7,553 nt of DNA, taken from contig DHIZ01000319.1 in assembly GCA_002404055.1 (NCBI GenBank), forward strand, positions 1 through 7,553. Reading direction: 5' to 3'. The stretch comes from Chloroflexi bacterium UBA4733. GTDB lineage: Bacteria > Chloroflexota > UBA4733. A program made the position numbers and the translations under genes. The notes under the pieces were generated by a model. That model worked only from the letters and a program-made list of their open reading frames with translations. It did not search any database and was not told the origin of the DNA. Shown one piece after another: positions 1-5,869 of the stretch (positions are counted from its first letter, which is position 1; every line of letters begins with the position of its first letter).

Positions 1-1
1 G

Positions 2-97
2 GAAGGGACTGTCTTGAGGCTTTCCACGACGCAGCGGCCGGAAACGCTGGCGCGGCGTGCGCTGCGGTGGCTCAGTGAACCGGCGCGCTTTGACTGA
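2..97 (+). CDS. Possible C-terminal end of a gene cut by the left edge
   Basis: An open frame enters from the left edge and ends at a TGA at 95-97. It encodes about 31 residues, including TTQRPETLARRALRWL, with an amphipathic, Arg/Leu-rich look typical of a helical C-terminus. The third codon positions are strongly G/C, as in the confident genes here. I cannot assign a family. The evidence is only composition and helix-like periodicity, and a chance open frame in GC-rich DNA of this length is quite possible. A small hairpin follows the stop. Confidence 0.3.
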   Translation, partial: EGTVLRLSTTQRPETLARRALRWLSEPARFD

Positions 98-105
98 CAT
101 GTGTT

Positions 106-120
106 GGCGCCGCCAGCGCC
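106..120 (+). terminator. Short GC hairpin after the partial gene
   Basis: GGCGC at 106-110 pairs with GCGCC at 116-120 around a five-base loop, nine bases after the TGA at 95-97. There is no T-tract, so at most this is a weak or factor-dependent terminator. It could equally be chance in GC-rich DNA. Confidence 0.2.
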
Positions 121-140
121 GAGGTCGCGTGTTCCCGTAT

Positions 141-170
141 GGCGGCGCCGCCCGAATTGTCTGCTACGAT
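141..170 (+). promoter_or_regulatory. Candidate extended -10 promoter with palindrome at -35
   Basis: TACGAT at 165-170 is preceded by TGC, giving an extended -10 pattern (TGn plus a -10 hexamer matching 4 of 6). The -35 position has no TTGACA-like box; instead it holds a perfect 12-bp palindrome, GGCGGCGCCGCC, at 141-152. If the promoter is real, a start site near 177 would give a leader of about 65 bases before the ATG at 243. The palindrome could be an operator or just GC-rich sequence. Confidence 0.25.
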
Positions 171-242
171 GCGAGTGCAGCGTTGGCTCGGATCTGCCGT
201 ATCCGTCATCGCGGCGCGCAAGACCCACAGAGGGAGGACACT

Positions 243-617
243 ATGGCCGACATCGAGTTCACCGGCGACGCCTTCGTCGTGCATGTCCAGGGCTGGGACA
301 AAGTCTGGGCACTGAAGAGCCAACTCACGATCCCCCTTGGGCACGTGGTCCGCGCTGAAGCCGCCAGCGAAGAGGCGCGCCGCTGGTGGCATGGCTTTCG
401 GCTGCCGGGCACGAACATCCCGGGCGTCATCACGGCCGGCACGTTCTTCAAGGACGGCGGCCGAGTGTTCTGGGACGTGCATGATGCCGACCGCGCGGTT
501 GCTATCTACCTGCGGGATGATGTGTACACGGAACTTGTCGTCGAGGTTGACGACCCTGCCGCGACCATCTCCTTAGTCAACCAGCATGCCGAACGCGTGG
601 GTTCAGGCACGACATAG
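243..617 (+). CDS. Small PH-like domain protein of unknown function (124 aa)
   Basis: The start at 243 is chosen because AGGGAGGA (231-238) sits just upstream; the open frame extends back to a GTG at 57, but that N-terminal extension looks non-coding. The product alternates beta-strand-like stretches and ends in a helix, with no signal peptide or membrane segment, so it is probably cytoplasmic. The central part (RRWWHGFRLPGTNIPG, then ITAGTF, VFWDVH) and the closing VVEVDDPAATISLVNQH resemble a family of about 120-residue hypothetical proteins from Actinobacteria and Chloroflexota that I recall as similar to bacterial pleckstrin-homology (YdjM-type) folds. The family placement is from memory of the pattern. 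No catalytic motif is visible and no substrate can be proposed. It appears monocistronic, since the next intact gene is on the other strand. Confidence 0.8.
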   Translation: MADIEFTGDAFVVHVQGWDKVWALKSQLTIPLGHVVRAEAASEEARRWWHGFRLPGTNIPGVITAGTFFKDGGRVFWDVHDADRAVAIYLRDDVYTELVVEVDDPAATISLVNQHAERVGSGTT

Positions 618-697
618 CTCGTGGACTTCAGGGTCTCGATGCGGGGACAAGCTGGCTCAGGTGAGCCAGGGAAAGCGATGCACCTGCTGCGGACGAT

Positions 698-829
698 CCA
701 GTGGGGTGGTGCGCGGGCCACATGCTGGCGCATGTGGTTGATGGGGACAGCGTCGGCGGTGATCCGGGTGATGGCGTCGACCGGGATCAGCACCTTGGTC
801 TCGCCCATCGACCAGAGCGGTTTCCTCGG
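698..829 (-). pseudogene. Remnant of a PRC-barrel domain protein
   Basis: Reading the minus strand from 829, the peptide runs PRKPLWSMGETKVLIPVD, then AITRITADAV and a stretch ending HVARAPP. The pattern 'W-x-x-ETKVLIPVDAI-x-RI' followed by 'R-x-HVA-x-AP' is that of the second half of PRC-barrel proteins found in stress-gene neighbourhoods. A stop (830-832) lies immediately upstream in frame, and no recognisable first half of the barrel appears in any minus frame between 833 and 977. After about position 698 the frame continues antisense through the small gene at 243-617 and loses resemblance. I interpret this as a fragment truncated at both ends. The rest of the 618-977 gap holds nothing else recognisable except the hairpin at 937-955. 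Confidence 0.45.
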
Positions 830-936
830 TTAATCCCCGTATCGGGTCGCCCAGCGCAGTCGGACGATGGAACCAGTGTGCCGTCTGTGGGTGAATAAGA
901 GGGTAAATAGCGGTCGCTTGTATCCACCGCCAGGCA

Positions 937-955
937 GCGCTGGCAACGGCAGCGC
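937..955 (-). terminator. GC hairpin downstream of the universal stress gene
   Basis: GCGCTG at 937-942 pairs perfectly with CAGCGC at 950-955 across a seven-base loop, 22 bases past the USP stop codon. The octamer GGCAGCGC also occurs twice (933-940 and 948-955). No T-tract follows on the minus strand, so a classical intrinsic terminator is not demonstrated; the position favours a transcription end for the stress gene. Confidence 0.3.
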
Positions 956-977
956 CCCGGCCAAGCGTTCCCGCCCG

Positions 978-1904
978 TTATCGCTCATTCGTTCGCGCGT
1001 CTTTTGGCTCGGCCAGGCGCCCGCAGGCGATCAGGACGGGGATGGGAACGTGCCGCAACAGCCGTAAGGCGGTGCTACCCAGCACAAACCCGCCTATGCC
1101 GCCTCGCCCGTGGCTGGCCATGGCGATCCAGCCCGCCTGTACCTCAGTGGCCACGACGGCGATCACCTCGCTGGGCGAGCCGCTGCGGACTACCGCGGTG
1201 GTCGCAATACCCAGTTCTCGCCAGAGGACGGCTTCGGCTTCCAGCGACGCGCGCGTTGCAACCACGGCATCATCCACCAGTGTTTGTGAGAGCGTCGCCC
1301 CATAGGGCAGCATGGCTGAGCCAGTGTAGTAGCCGACGGGGTCGATCACTTGCAGCAAGGTCACCGGCACGTCCAGGCCCTGCACCAGTCGCTGCACTAT
1401 GGGAAAGATGCTCGTACTGAGCGCCGAGCCGTCGGTCGGCACGATCACCGGACCGTGCAGCCGCGATGCATCGCCACGGGTGAGTGCCAGCGGCGACAGG
1501 AAGAGCACCGGCACGCGGCTGCGCCGCAAGACGTGGTCGGCCACGCCACCGAGCACCCAGGGCGAGCCGCCGCTCCAGCCATGGGTGCTCATCACGATCA
1601 ACTGGGCCCGGCGCGCTCGTGCCGTTTCCTCGATCACCTCGGACGGCGCCGCCAACTCGACCACTACCTCGGTCGGCGCCCCTCTGGCGGTGAGGTCTCC
1701 GGCCACTGCCTCCAGATGAGCCAGTGCTTCGTCGAAGGCGCGCAGCCTGGCATGCTCCGTGCCTTCTCGCGTGCGTGGGGCGACGGCGGCTGCCTCAACG
1801 AGCACGAGTGGCGTACCAATGGTGCGCGCCAGACTCTCGGCGTAGGGCAGGGCCTGCTCGGCCAACCGCGAGCCGTCCAGTGGGACGATGATGGGATGTT
1901 GCAT
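978..1904 (-). CDS. Tandem-domain universal stress protein (UspA family, 308 aa)
   Basis: This cytoplasmic nucleotide-binding stress protein contains two UspA domains in one chain, residues about 1-140 and 150-295. Each starts with a beta strand leading to an Asp: VPLDGS (residues 7-12) and VPTDGS (155-160). The family ATP loop is G-x2-G-x9-G-S/T. Domain 2 has ASHG (263-266), nine residues, then GS (276-277), so only its first Gly is changed. Domain 1 has STHG (106-109), nine residues, then GG (119-120), lacking the final Ser/Thr. This suggests domain 2 is the better nucleotide site. The ATG at 1904 is supported by GGAAGGAA (1912-1919) seven bases upstream. Length is normal for the two-domain class. 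It is transcribed divergently from the metal ATPase leader, and the small Cys-rich ORF at 1982-2122 lies 77 bases upstream on the same strand, so the two may be co-transcribed. Such proteins typically accompany starvation, hypoxia or metal stress genes; the ligand here is inferred. Confidence 0.95.
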   Translation of the reverse strand: MQHPIIVPLDGSRLAEQALPYAESLARTIGTPLVLVEAAAVAPRTREGTEHARLRAFDEALAHLEAVAGDLTARGAPTEVVVELAAPSEVIEETARARRAQLIVMSTHGWSGGSPWVLGGVADHVLRRSRVPVLFLSPLALTRGDASRLHGPVIVPTDGSALSTSIFPIVQRLVQGLDVPVTLLQVIDPVGYYTGSAMLPYGATLSQTLVDDAVVATRASLEAEAVLWRELGIATTAVVRSGSPSEVIAVVATEVQAGWIAMASHGRGGIGGFVLGSTALRLLRHVPIPVLIACGRLAEPKDARTNER

Positions 1905-1981
1905 GGTGTGGTTCCTTCCAACGAACTGGTCTCAACGTTCGGTCAGTGTTGCTGCTTCGCCCCCAGTGACCACCTGCAGCA

Positions 1982-2122
1982 TCACTCCTGGTGGTTGCAC
2001 CTGAGGTAGCGTTCGGTAAACACCACGTCAATGTGCCGGCGGTTGTCGCAGTGCTTACACGAACGGGCCTCGCCTTTCTCCCCTTGTATCCTCAGGCCTT
2101 CCGCCGCGCATCTACCTCGCAT
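1982..2122 (-). CDS. Candidate 46-aa Cys-rich (zinc-ribbon-like) protein
   Basis: A short minus-strand ORF starts at the ATG at 2122, directly after an in-frame TAA. AAGGG (2130-2134) lies seven bases upstream as a plausible ribosome site. The C-terminal half reads SCKHCDNRRHIDVVF followed by TERYLRCNHQE, so C22-x2-C25, then 16 residues, then C42-x-H44, a spacing compatible with one metal-binding ribbon or rubredoxin-like knuckle. His24 and His30 are further candidate ligands. The N-terminal 20 residues are basic and low in structure. It lies between the stress protein gene and the metal ATPase leader, on the stress protein's strand. I do not recognise a named family, and short ORFs arise easily in GC-rich DNA; the CxxC pattern and the mixed, non-biased composition of residues 21-46 are the reasons for calling it. 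It could be a metal-responsive or redox-sensing partner, which is speculation. It might also be the C-terminal remnant of a larger zinc-ribbon protein. Confidence 0.45.
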   Translation of the reverse strand: MRGRCAAEGLRIQGEKGEARSCKHCDNRRHIDVVFTERYLRCNHQE

Positions 2123-2151
2123 TTACCCGCCCTTACCCGGATGTTCACCCC
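2112..2151. repeat. Tandem ~10-bp repeats of a TTACCC-like unit
   Basis: CTACCTCG (2112-2119), TTACCCG (2123-2129), TTACCCG (2133-2139) and TTCACCCC (2144-2151) recur at 10-11 bp steps, so they lie on one face of the helix. On the minus strand the units include the ribosome-site region and start codon of the 46-aa ORF. Direct repeats with this phasing are typical of response-regulator (OmpR/PhoB-type) binding sites, but could be a local duplication. Confidence 0.3.
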
Positions 2152-2220
2152 GCCCTGCCATGCTGTCATCAGTACTGGCTGCCGCGGTTGGGCAGACGAC
2201 TGAGAGGAGAGAAGCAAACG

Positions 2221-2277
2221 ATGTGCAAGATGATCCTGCTGGTCCGGCCGACGGCCGTGGCGGTAGCGCGGGAATGA
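2221..2277 (+). CDS. 18-codon leader ORF coupled to the metal ATPase
   Basis: AGGAGA (2205-2210) lies ten bases before an ATG that opens a short frame, MCKMILLVRPTAVAVARE, ending in TGA at 2275-2277. That TGA overlaps the ATPase ATG (2274-2276) as ATGA, the classic arrangement for translational coupling. The ATPase itself has only a poor ribosome site (GCGGGA) directly before its ATG, so its translation probably depends on ribosomes finishing this leader. The peptide has no strong metal motif beyond Cys2 and Met1/Met4, and no obvious regulatory codon run. An alternative is that the leader is the true N-terminus of the ATPase separated by a single-base frameshift. I favour a coupling leader because the ATPase already has a normal-looking first membrane helix from residue 15. 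Confidence 0.5.
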   Translation: MCKMILLVRPTAVAVARE

Positions 2278-4121
2278 AGGTTTCAGCCTGGCTTCAGTTG
2301 GCGCGCCGGCAGCCAGAGCCATTTCTCGCCTTGGCCGGCCTCACGGTTGGGTTGACCCTCCGTTACCTGGCCGGAGCGCCGGGACCAGCCCAGGTCGTCT
2401 TGCTCTTCACGCTGGTCTTGAGCGGGTTTCGCGTTGTCCTCGGCACCGTACGCGGGATGCTGCACGGCCACTTCGCGTCCGATGTCGTCGCGACACTCTC
2501 AATTCTGGTCGCCTTCGGGACTGGTGAGTTTCTGCCCGGTTGCGTGATCGCGCTGATGCAGACTGGGGGGGAAGCGCTGGAGGAGGCCGGTAGGCGCCGG
2601 GCTTCGGCGACGCTGGACGCGCTCCTGGCGAAAGCGCCGCAGGTAGCGCACCGGCTGCTTGGGGAGACGGTCCAGGACCTGGCGGTGGACGCGGTGCAGC
2701 CAGGCGACCTCCTCCGCGTGCGACCGGGCGAGACGATACCGGTGGATGGCGTCGTCGAGCGGAACTCGGGAGCGGTCGACGAATCGGCGCTGACTGGCGA
2801 GGCCGTCCCGGTCACCGTGGAACCCGGCAGCACCGTTATGAGCGGCAGCATCTGCCTGGCCAGCGCCCTGGAAGTGCGCGCAACCCGGCCCAGCACCGAG
2901 AGCCAGTATGCGCGCATTGTGCGTCTGGTTCGCAGCGCCCAGGGCGAGAAGGCGCCTATCGGTCGGCTCGCCGATCGCTACGCCGTGGTCTTTACGCCAC
3001 TGACGCTGGTCATCGCGGCGCTCGCCTTTGCCATTGTGCGGCGTCCCGACGCGGTGCTGGCGGTACTTGTGGTGGCGACGCCCTGCCCGCTCATCCTGGC
3101 GACGCCGATCGCCGTCATGTCCGGTATCAACCGAGCTGCCAAACTGGGCATTCTGGTGAAGAGCGGGGCGGCCCTCGAACAGCTCGGCCAGACGACCGCC
3201 GTGGTGTTCGACAAAACGGGGACGCTGACGACCGGTGTTCCGGTGGTGGAGCGCGTCGTGCCATTGAACGGGATGGACGTGTCGGAGTTGCTTCGCCTTG
3301 GAGGAGCCTTGGAGCAAGACTCCGGCCATCCCATGGCGCGAGCGCTGGTACTGGCGGCGCAAGCGCGCGTTGGTACCTTGCCGCTGCCCGTGGCGGCGGT
3401 CGAGGCTGCCGGGCACGGCCTCTCCGGTCAGGTCGGTCAGCACAAAGTGGACGTGGGATCGCTCTCCTATGCGGTGCGCCAGGGCCTGGCTTCCAACGCC
3501 ACACTGCAGCAGTCGCGGGCGGCGTCCGGCGCCCAGGGTAGCGCTACCGCGGTGATCGGCGTCGATGGCCATGCTGCCGGTCTAGTCGTGTTCACCGATC
3601 CGCTACGGCCCGACGTCCCCGACCTCATCCGGCGGTTGCGCACCCTGGGCGTCAAAGAGACAGTGATCTTGAGTGGTGACGATGCAGCGACGGTCGGCGC
3701 AATCGCCGCCCAAGCAGGCATCAACACGATCCGAGCGAATCTACTGCCCGCCCAGAAGGTGGCGGAACTGCGGTCAGTTATGGCCCGCCATCCGGTCGTG
3801 ACGATGGTTGGCGACGGTATTAATGACGCTCCGGCCTTGGCCACGGCCACAATCGGCGTTGCCATGGGCGTGCGCGGTGCGGCCGTTTCGGCGGAAACGG
3901 CTGATGTGGTGCTGACGACCGATCACATCAGCCGGGTCGCCGATGCCATCGCTATCGGCAAACGCACACTCGTGATCGCCAAACAGAGCATCTGGGTTGG
4001 CATGGGGGTGAGTGGCGTGCTGATGGTCATCGCGGCCTTTGGCTACATTCCCCCCACGCTCGGTGCGCTCCTGCAGGAAGCCCTGGACGTCGCCGTCATC
4101 CTCAATGCGCTGCGCAGTTGA
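2274..4121 (+). CDS. P1B-type metal-transporting ATPase, P1B-5-like (615 aa)
   Basis: This is an inner-membrane pump that hydrolyses ATP to export a transition metal. All core P-type motifs are present: TGE of the actuator domain (174-176), the phosphorylation site DKTGT (Asp313), the P1B-specific SGHP (His352-Pro353) in the nucleotide domain, and GDGIND (513-518). Membrane helices are visible at about 17-33, 41-60, 68-83, 86-99, 236-255, 259-281, 570-589 and 594-611. The helix-6 metal motif is TPCP (269-272), not CPC, and helix 8 carries QEALD (601-605). That TPC plus QExxD pairing is, as I recall, the signature of subgroup P1B-5, whose studied member (Sinorhizobium Nia) exports Ni and Fe. 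There is no N-terminal HMA domain and no C-terminal hemerythrin domain; the chain stops right after helix 8, at NALRS. The frame stays open upstream to 2031, with another ATG at 2160, but neither has a ribosome site. The start at 2274 overlaps the leader stop. Its end abuts the convergent transhydrogenase remnant. Metal specificity is inference. Confidence 0.93.
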   Translation: MKVSAWLQLARRQPEPFLALAGLTVGLTLRYLAGAPGPAQVVLLFTLVLSGFRVVLGTVRGMLHGHFASDVVATLSILVAFGTGEFLPGCVIALMQTGGEALEEAGRRRASATLDALLAKAPQVAHRLLGETVQDLAVDAVQPGDLLRVRPGETIPVDGVVERNSGAVDESALTGEAVPVTVEPGSTVMSGSICLASALEVRATRPSTESQYARIVRLVRSAQGEKAPIGRLADRYAVVFTPLTLVIAALAFAIVRRPDAVLAVLVVATPCPLILATPIAVMSGINRAAKLGILVKSGAALEQLGQTTAVVFDKTGTLTTGVPVVERVVPLNGMDVSELLRLGGALEQDSGHPMARALVLAAQARVGTLPLPVAAVEAAGHGLSGQVGQHKVDVGSLSYAVRQGLASNATLQQSRAASGAQGSATAVIGVDGHAAGLVVFTDPLRPDVPDLIRRLRTLGVKETVILSGDDAATVGAIAAQAGINTIRANLLPAQKVAELRSVMARHPVVTMVGDGINDAPALATATIGVAMGVRGAAVSAETADVVLTTDHISRVADAIAIGKRTLVIAKQSIWVGMGVSGVLMVIAAFGYIPPTLGALLQEALDVAVILNALRS

Positions 4122-4161
4122 CAGCAGCCGGCTACCGCTATACGTGCTTGACTGCAGCAGG
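4118..4161. repeat. Imperfect 14-bp direct repeat at the convergent gene junction
   Basis: TTGACAGCAGCCGG (4118-4131) and TTGACTGCAGCAGG (4148-4161) match at 12 of 14 positions, 30 bp apart. The first copy contains the ATPase stop codon and the second sits where the transhydrogenase similarity ends. The pair may mark the breakpoint that removed the transhydrogenase 3' end, or be chance. Confidence 0.3.
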
Positions 4162-4943
4162 TTGAAGAGATTGCGAGCGTACATCTGGCTCGCTTGCCCG
4201 GGCATCTGACTGGGCGGGTTCGTCGTACCGATGATGGTCACGCCGCGCACCGTGCTGACCTCGCCTGGCCGCGTGAGCGCGCAATTGCCACCCGCCTCGG
4301 CCGCCAGATCGACAATAACGGAGCCCGGCCGCATCTGGAACACTGCGTCAGCGGTCACCAGGATGGGCGCCCGCTTGCCAGGGACGAGCGCTGTCGTGAT
4401 CACCACCCCGGCGACTCCTGCGCCAAGGACGAACACCCTGGCCGGCGTCACTACCCCCGCCGCCGTCATGAGCAACGGGAAAAAGCGCGGCAAGGCGGCG
4501 GACGCCAGAATCACAGCGCGGTACCCGGAGATAGTGCTCATAGACGAGAGCGCATCCATATCCTGAGCGCGGGCGATGCGCGGAATGGCATCCATGCTGA
4601 AACTCGTGATGCGCCGGTCGCGGAGTTGCCTGACCAGATCGAGCGCCAGCAACGGCTGCAAGAAGCCGATGACCACTGTGTGTTCACGCAAGGCCGTGAC
4701 ATCCACGGCGGAGGGGTGCTGCACATGCACGAGAACATCGGACGAAGCACGGAGAGCGAGGCGGTCAGCGGCGATAACGGCGCCGACTTCCTGATAGGCC
4801 ACGTCCGAGTGACCGGCTCTCTCACCAGCACCTGCCTCAATGGCGATGGTTACCCCGCTGCTAACCAGGGACGACACGACCTCGGGTGTGAGCGCCACCC
4901 GCCGTTCGCCCGCCATCTGTTCGCGCGGTATCCCGACTTGCAT
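4122..4943 (-). pseudogene. pntA: Degraded NAD(P) transhydrogenase alpha subunit (domain I)
   Basis: The intact protein would be the NAD(H)-binding domain I subunit of proton-translocating transhydrogenase, which couples hydride transfer from NADH to NADP+ to the proton gradient. The N-terminal part is well conserved: MQVGIPREQMAGERRVALTP, then the RQD loop with Arg122, Gln127, Asp130 and Ser133, then LPRFFPLLMTAAG. At residues 174-179 the Rossmann motif GAGVAG jumps straight to VVITTALVPG (near 4406). About 75 residues that normally lie between, including the second strand that binds the NAD ribose, are missing, and the frame is preserved. Similarity resumes through MRPGSVIVDLAAEAGGN and YARNLFNLLQ (about 4152) and then stops; the frame continues to 3774 antisense through the ATPase, which is an artefact of GC-rich sequence. 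AGAGGA (4953-4958) supports the ATG at 4943. No pntAB or pntB partner is visible. An alanine dehydrogenase is a less likely identity, because the ITTALVPG-type and RFFP motifs are transhydrogenase-like. The product is unlikely to bind NAD. Confidence 0.8.
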
Positions 4944-5141
4944 TGGCCAATATCCTCTCAATCACTCGTCTCGCATCGGGCACACGCTACCGTCGCCCCG
5001 CCTGTATCAATAGGCAGCAAAAAAAGTAGGTGAAGCGCCGATTAGCGCCCTGGGTGGGTTCGGACGCAAAGGCCATACCGCGAGCGTGCTGCCGGTAACG
5101 TGAACGGCACGACGCCACCCAGAGCGGCCGGCCCAGCCGAC

Positions 5142-5399
5142 TCAGCGGTGGATGCGGTTGAAAGCGAGCGTGATCTCGGCCTGATTGATGTAACGCAGGA
5201 GCAGGTCGTCGGCCAGACCGTGCGCTGTCTCCGCCTTATTGCCTTCGCTGCTCTCCAGTTCCTTCACGATTCCGAGCGCGCTCACGACATCGACCGGAGC
5301 GTGGAGGGCAAGGTGATGCAGTCGCTCCTGATACGATTCAAAGTCATAGACTTCCGCCAGTTGGAACAGTGTGGTCACTTCTTCCCGTTGGATGGACAT
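5142..5399 (-). CDS. Hypothetical helical protein (85 aa)
   Basis: I do not recognise the family. The product is acidic and almost entirely helix-compatible, with heptad-like Leu/Ala spacing (FQLAEVYDFESYQERLHHLA and LADDLLLRYINQAEITLAF). It has no Cys, no signal peptide and no membrane segment, so it is probably a small cytoplasmic protein, perhaps oligomeric. AAGGAG (5406-5411) six bases before the ATG at 5399 picks the start; a start at 5417 would place the ribosome site inside the gene. The start region shares the exact 12-mer AGCAAACGATGT with the ATPase leader start. It lies just downstream of the frameshifted BON gene on the same strand, so the two were probably one transcription unit, with the transhydrogenase remnant about 200 bases further on. 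The opposite-strand open frame over this region lacks a ribosome site and I regard it as a shadow. Confidence 0.7.
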   Translation of the reverse strand: MSIQREEVTTLFQLAEVYDFESYQERLHHLALHAPVDVVSALGIVKELESSEGNKAETAHGLADDLLLRYINQAEITLAFNRIHR

Positions 5400-5413
5400 C
5401 GTTTGCTCCTTCA

Positions 5414-5793
5414 TCATGATCTTGCCGCATTGCAGATGCTCTCGACGCTACCGGCCAGCGTGACGTCGCTGTCCAAGGCGTTTAGAGATCGTGTACTGTT
5501 CGAGCCACCAGGACATCCCACTGCAGCGCGGCCTGTACCTGCTGGGCGATGTCCGCGTCGAAGCACTCGTGACCGGTGAGCGGCATGGCCTCCTGGTCAT
5601 TGGTCACGTCCAGTATCTGGGCGATGCATCGGGCAGCATCCTGTGCTGCCAGGCGTTGACCGTCAGTGTTGGCCATACCAGGGAGCGTGTCGACGCCCCG
5701 GTCTGTCTCGACGCCGAACGGCATTGCCGCGCCCCGTCCATCCCGCACCATGTTCCGCGGCAACGCTTGCTCGGTCCCCCCGTGATTCCGCAT
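5414..5793 (-). pseudogene. Frameshifted BON-domain gene
   Basis: BON domains are about 60-residue folds, common in stress-induced envelope or lipid-associated proteins. The frame opens at the ATG at 5793, with GAGAGGA (5802-5808) eight bases upstream. An unassigned N-terminal part of about 75 residues leads to DADIAQQVQAALQWDVLVA, the usual first helix and strand of a BON domain. The frame then meets a TAA at 5482-5484. Shifting by one base (near 5485) restores the next BON strand, NALDSDVTLAGSVES, after which a TGA at 5414-5416 ends it without the usual final helix. So one single-base deletion plus C-terminal loss is the simplest reading. No slippery heptamer is seen, so programmed frameshifting is unlikely. 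The TGA overlaps the ATG at 5417 as ATGA, which would have coupled it to the downstream 85-aa gene. A sequencing error is possible for the frameshift. Confidence 0.5.
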
Positions 5794-5869
5794 GGGTCAC
5801 GTCCTCTCACTTGGCGCCGTTCAGTTCCCGACTACTTCACGATCCGTGGGAAGGGTTGCGGCGCGCATA

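Noticed and set aside
1932..1982. A 16-codon minus-strand ORF (MLQVVTGGEAATLTER) whose ATG overlaps the stop of the 46-aa ORF as TGATG
   Set aside because: The upstream AGGAG lies only about two bases from the ATG, too close for efficient initiation, and nothing in the peptide supports function.
1969..1995. Inverted repeat ACCACC/GGTGGT with a 15-base loop upstream of the stress protein gene
   Set aside because: The stem is only six base pairs with a long loop, and it overlaps the end of the 46-aa ORF, so coding constraint or chance explains it.
2043..2071. Possible -35 TTGTCG on the + strand and, on the minus strand, TTGACG with 17-bp spacing to TACCTC before the stress protein gene
   Set aside because: The paired -10 boxes match the consensus at two positions or fewer, so no promoter can be claimed.
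3774..4121. Continuation of the transhydrogenase frame antisense to the ATPase gene
   Set aside because: The translation loses all family resemblance after about 4152; it is an open frame produced by GC-rich codon structure of the opposite gene.
4995..5050. Possible intrinsic terminator on the minus strand: GCGC-loop-GCGC followed by a run of seven T (complement of 5019-5025)
   Set aside because: The stem has only four base pairs and lies about nine bases from the T-run.
5062..5074. GGACGCAAAGGCC on the + strand, resembling the conserved GGGACGCAAAGCC strand of the cyclic-di-GMP-I riboswitch, followed by GCCGGTAACG
   Set aside because: The partner GGCAAACC half is absent upstream and there is no + strand gene downstream for it to control; the 4944-5141 gap otherwise shows nothing recognisable.
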